Shown: positions 61,209 to 64,000 of the stretch, piece after piece
Position numbering within the stretch: position 1 is the first letter of the stretch
Layout of the letters: every line of letters begins with the position of its first letter
NCBI RefSeq assembly: GCF_024213195.1
Contig: NZ_JANAVF010000025.1
Coordinates: forward strand, 50,112 to 114,111
Direction of reading: 5' to 3'
Source: Streptomyces sp. TBY4
GTDB taxonomy: Bacteria > Actinomycetota > Actinomycetes > Streptomycetales > Streptomycetaceae
DNA: 64,000 bases
Program-made: the position numbers and the translations under genes
Notes under the pieces: generated by a model
Database searches by the model: none
What the model was told of the DNA's origin: nothing
The model's input: only the letters and a program-made list of their open reading frames with translations

Positions 61209-62831
61209 ATGAGCTCAGGGGAGAGCACGGGCGCGAGTACCGACGGCAGTGCCGGAGGCATACCCGCAGAGGACTCGCCCGGATCCGGAGGTCAAGCCTC
61301 CGCCAAGCCGGGCGCCGGCACACCGGCGGCGTCCGCGCCCGGGCAGCCCCCTACGGCGGTCGTCGCCGCCCTGATGCTGACCATGGGCCTCGTCGCCCTC
61401 GACACCGCCATCGTCGCCACCGCCGTACCGCAGATCGTCGGCGACCTCGGCGGCTTCGCCGTCTTCTCCTGGATCTTCTCGGGCTACATCCTGGCCGGAA
61501 CGGTCACCCTGCCCGTCTACGGCAAGCTCTCCGACACCTACGGCCGCAAGCCCGTCCTGCTCCTCGGCATCAGCCTCTTCCTCGTCGGCTCGCTGCTGTG
61601 CGCGGCCGCCTGGAACATGGCCGCCCTCATCGCCTTCCGGATCCTCCAGGGCCTGGGCGGCGGCGCCCTGCAGGGCACCGTGCAGACCCTGGCCGCCGAC
61701 CTCTACCCGCTCAAGGACCGGCCGCACATCCAGGCCCGGATGTCCGCGGTCTGGGCCGGCTCGGCCCTGGCCGGCCCCGCGCTCGGCGGGCTGATCGCCA
61801 CGTACACCGACTGGCGCTGGATCTTCCTGCTCAACCTGCCGCTGGCCGCCGCCGCCCTGTGGATCATCAGCCGCCACCTGGTCGAGCCCACCCGGCCCCC
61901 CGGCCGGACCGGCCCCGTCGACTGGCCCGGAGCCGTCGCCGTCTTCGCCTGCGGCGGACTCCTGCTCTTCGCCCTCGTCCAGGGCGGAGTCGCCTGGCCC
62001 TGGCTGTCACCGCCCTCACTGGGACTGTTCGCCGCCGCCACCGCGCTGGGCGTGCTCGTCGTCCGGATCGAACGCCGGGCCGAGCAGCCCATCCTCCCCG
62101 GCTGGGTGTGGCGCCGGCGCACCATCGCCGCCGTCAACCTCGCCATGGCCGGGCTCGGCCTGCTGATGGTCGCCCCGATGCTGTTCATGCCCACGTACGC
62201 CCAGTCCGTCCTCGGCCTCGGCCCCACCGGCGCCGGCCTGGTCACCTCCGCGATGACCCTGAGCTGGCCGATCAGCGCCGCCGTCGCCCAGCACGTCTAC
62301 CGGCGCATCGGCTTCCGCAACACCGCCGCCACCGGGGTCACCCTGGCCGCCCTCATCCTCGGCTCCTTCACCCTGCTCCCCTACCCCGCCCCCGTCTGGC
62401 AACCCGTACTGATCATGCTCCTGCTGGGCGCCGCCCTCGGCCTCTTCCAGCTCCCGCTGATCGTCGGGGTCCAGTCCACCGTGGGCTGGGAGGAACGCGG
62501 CACCACGACGGCCTCGGTCCTGTTCTGCCGCAACGTCGGCCAGAGCGTCGGAGCCGCCCTGCTGGGCGCCGTGGCCAACGCCACCCTCGCCGGCCGGCTC
62601 TCACAGGCCCCGCTGCCCGGCCTCCCCACGAACCTGGACGAAGTCTCCAGAGCCCTGACCCACCCCGGCCTCCTCTCCCAGGAAGCCGCCGCCTACCTCC
62701 GCCAGGCGGTGGCCGCCGCCGGGGACCACATCTTCCTCGGCGCGACCCTGGCGGCGGCCGCGTCGGCACTCGTCCTTCTCCTGGTGGCACCACGCCGCTT
62801 CCCGGTCCTGCCGGAGCAGCGGGAGGGCTGA
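61209..62831 (+). CDS. DHA2-family (14-TM) MFS drug exporter
   Basis: 540 aa, ATG at 61209 with GAAGGGG upstream. A ~50-residue Gly/Ala/Ser/Pro-rich cytoplasmic N-terminus precedes about 14 membrane helices. Motif LMLTMGLVALDTAIVATAVPQIVGDLGG (EmrB/QacA helix 1, split at residues 55-82), KLSDTYGRKPVL (motif A) and the antiporter-type GPALGGLIATYTDWRWIFLLNLP (motif C). Proton-driven export of drugs or a metabolite. Divergent from the ABC exporter and followed 76 bp later by the TTA-containing gene. Confidence 0.93.
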   Translation: MSSGESTGASTDGSAGGIPAEDSPGSGGQASAKPGAGTPAASAPGQPPTAVVAALMLTMGLVALDTAIVATAVPQIVGDLGGFAVFSWIFSGYILAGTVTLPVYGKLSDTYGRKPVLLLGISLFLVGSLLCAAAWNMAALIAFRILQGLGGGALQGTVQTLAADLYPLKDRPHIQARMSAVWAGSALAGPALGGLIATYTDWRWIFLLNLPLAAAALWIISRHLVEPTRPPGRTGPVDWPGAVAVFACGGLLLFALVQGGVAWPWLSPPSLGLFAAATALGVLVVRIERRAEQPILPGWVWRRRTIAAVNLAMAGLGLLMVAPMLFMPTYAQSVLGLGPTGAGLVTSAMTLSWPISAAVAQHVYRRIGFRNTAATGVTLAALILGSFTLLPYPAPVWQPVLIMLLLGAALGLFQLPLIVGVQSTVGWEERGTTTASVLFCRNVGQSVGAALLGAVANATLAGRLSQAPLPGLPTNLDEVSRALTHPGLLSQEAAAYLRQAVAAAGDHIFLGATLAAAASALVLLLVAPRRFPVLPEQREG

Positions 62832-62907
62832 GGGGGGCGGGCGACTTGTCATGCGCAGGCAGACTCGGCCACCCTCTCCTCAGACGCCGCACTCCCGGGG
62901 GGACCAC

Positions 62908-63717
62908 ATGACGTCCGCACTCCTGTCACTCGTCTTACTCGCCGCCCTCGCGGGCCCGATCGTCCAGCGCCTGCTCCGCCACCCCGGCTTCGTCACCGGC
63001 CGCGACGGCCGCCTCTCCACCTCGACCACCCTCGCCCTGGCCTGGACGGTGATCCTGGTCTGGCTCCTCCTGGCAACCCTCGGCTACGGACTCACCGCGG
63101 GCGGCGGCCCCGACTGGTTCCAGGGCCCCGACGGCCCCCTCTCCTCCCTGACGACCGTCTACCTCCCCCTCCTCGGAGGCCCGTACGCCGCCCTGATCGC
63201 GGCGAAGGCGGTGGTCGGCATGCGGGTGGAGCGGGGCTCCCTGGCCAAACCGGCACCCAAGGGCACGGAGCGACGCCCGGTGCACGACCTGATCTCGAAC
63301 GACGGCGGGCGGACCGACCTCGTCGACCTGCAGTACGTCGCCCTGAGCGCGGTCACCATGCTGTACGTGGTGGCGTTCTTCCTCACGGACGTGGGCGGGG
63401 GGCTGCCGAAGCTCCCGGCGGAGATGTGGGCGCTGACCGGGGCCCCGGCCGGGGCGTACCTCCTGAACAAGCTGGCGGTACGGGGCACCCCCGTAATCAC
63501 CCGCGTCTCCTCAACCGATGGCCTCCTCACGATCGAAGGCGGCGGCTTCGGCGAAGCCCCCCAAATCGAACTGGACGGCACCCCCCTCCCCACCACCCTC
63601 ACCCCGACGGGGACCCTGACGACCCCCCTCCCCCCGGCATCCCCACCCACCTTCACGGTGGTGGTCACCACCCGAGGCCTACGCAGCGACCCGTCGCCGT
63701 ACCCCCCCACGCCCTGA
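62908..63717 (+). CDS. Membrane protein with IPT-like tail and a TTA codon
   Basis: 269 aa from ATG at 62908 (GGGGGGA upstream). Four hydrophobic segments: ALLSLVLLAALAGPIVQ, TLALAWTVILVWLLLATLGY, VYLPLLGGPYAALIAAKAVV and YVALSAVTMLYVVAFFL, with a short fifth region before the tail. The C-terminal ~65 residues (ITRVSSTDGLLTIEGGGFGEAPQIEL) resemble an IPT/TIG beta-sandwich. Codon 10 (62935-62937) is TTA, needing the bldA tRNA. I found no other in-frame TTA in the window. Function unknown; family not recognised. Confidence 0.8.
   Translation: MTSALLSLVLLAALAGPIVQRLLRHPGFVTGRDGRLSTSTTLALAWTVILVWLLLATLGYGLTAGGGPDWFQGPDGPLSSLTTVYLPLLGGPYAALIAAKAVVGMRVERGSLAKPAPKGTERRPVHDLISNDGGRTDLVDLQYVALSAVTMLYVVAFFLTDVGGGLPKLPAEMWALTGAPAGAYLLNKLAVRGTPVITRVSSTDGLLTIEGGGFGEAPQIELDGTPLPTTLTPTGTLTTPLPPASPPTFTVVVTTRGLRSDPSPYPPTP
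62935..62937 (+). promoter_or_regulatory. TTA codon (bldA-dependent translation)
   Basis: In-frame leucine TTA at codon 10 of the 62908 gene. Such codons, especially near the start, make Streptomyces genes depend on the bldA tRNA, whose gene lies at 25576-25657. Confidence 0.85.
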
Positions 63718-63743
63718 CCGCTCCGCTGCACGGGCCGGGATTC

Positions 63744-63900
63744 CCCTACCCACCCTTCCACCGTTCCCCGGGCTTAGCCCGGACCCCAGTCCTCAAACGC
63801 CGGACGGGCTGGGAAGGGGTCCCGGGCTGCGCCCGGACCCCCTGGGGCTCCGCCCCAGACCCCGGTCCTCAAACGCCGGACGGCTGAAAAGACAAACCCC
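63744..63900. repeat. GC-rich dispersed repeat, two units
   Basis: Unit 1 (63744-63812) and unit 2 (63841-63890) have the same order as at 14951-15072. Bases 63841-63900 are identical to 15024-15083. They follow the TTA gene as the earlier copy follows the decarboxylase gene. Confidence 0.85.
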
Positions 63901-63950
63901 GCCCCCGGCCGGGGCCGGATGCGGGGGGGCGCAGGCGGCCGGGGCGGGGA

Positions 63951-64000
63951 CGGGGGCGGGGTGGGGTGTTGGCCGGGACGTAAAGCGTGATTTGTGGCGC
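63951..64000. repeat. Second copy of the inverted-repeat element (cut by window edge)
   Basis: Same orientation as the 15116-15246 element. Left arm 63951-63979 is identical, and 63936-64000 equals 15101-15165 over 65 bases. The right arm lies beyond the window. Confidence 0.85.

Overview
The window is chromosomal DNA from a Streptomyces or a very close relative. It is very GC-rich, codon third positions are almost always G or C, GTG (and one TTG) starts are frequent, and genes often overlap by GTGA. The gene content is typical of the central Streptomyces chromosome: a bldA-type tRNA-Leu(UAA), resuscitation-promoting factors, a DivIC-enolase-Ppx block, a hut operon and mfd. From memory, gene order closely follows the S. 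coelicolor stretch around hut, bldA, eno, rpf and mfd. I see no prophage, integrase, insertion sequence, CRISPR array or rRNA operon.

Layout. 1-1309: two-component system (kinase cut by the window edge). 1806-3323: POT peptide transporter. 3396-7706: a four-gene surface-protein operon with two sortase-signal proteins, a DUF916/WxL-partner-like protein and a membrane-anchored secreted protein. 7884-13434: histidine utilisation operon hutU - M20 amidohydrolase - hutF - hutI. It diverges from a fold-III decarboxylase across a perfect 9-bp inverted repeat, and an RpiR-type regulator follows. 14951-15246: GC-rich repeats plus a 131-bp element with 29-bp perfect terminal inverted repeats; the left half recurs at the right edge of the window. 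16469-24386: MFS exporter, small membrane protein, cystathionine beta-synthase, SGNH hydrolase, thiolase and small conserved proteins. 24528-29586: Bax-inhibitor-like protein, bldA, and a MacB-like ABC exporter.

29652-32627: cyclopropane fatty acid synthase and type II NADH dehydrogenase with a Rex-like operator. 33093-34193: a MerR regulator fused to DNA-polymerase beta-clamp domains. 34268-40401: ppx, DUF501, divIC-like, eno, and two Rpf/LysM proteins, one behind a probable c-di-AMP (ydaO) riboswitch. 40506-43143: a divergent P450 / flavohaemoglobin pair. 43176-49466: mazG, a SurA-type lipoprotein, a YfhO-family membrane protein, and a Ser/Thr kinase coupled to a membrane protein. 49608-53673: an orphan type I-like M-S methyltransferase with a changed catalytic motif, a duplicated-domain lipoprotein, a secreted HNH nuclease and an Rv0909-like small protein. 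53764-63717: mfd, a second MacB-like ABC exporter, a 14-TM MFS pump, and a membrane protein that carries the only in-frame TTA (bldA-dependent) codon I found.

The most unusual items are the MerR-beta-clamp fusion, the HPPF-motif orphan methyltransferase with a fused specificity domain, the surface-protein operon with a thrice-used domain, and the duplicated inverted-repeat element. All functional statements rest on reading the sequence and family knowledge; no database search was run.
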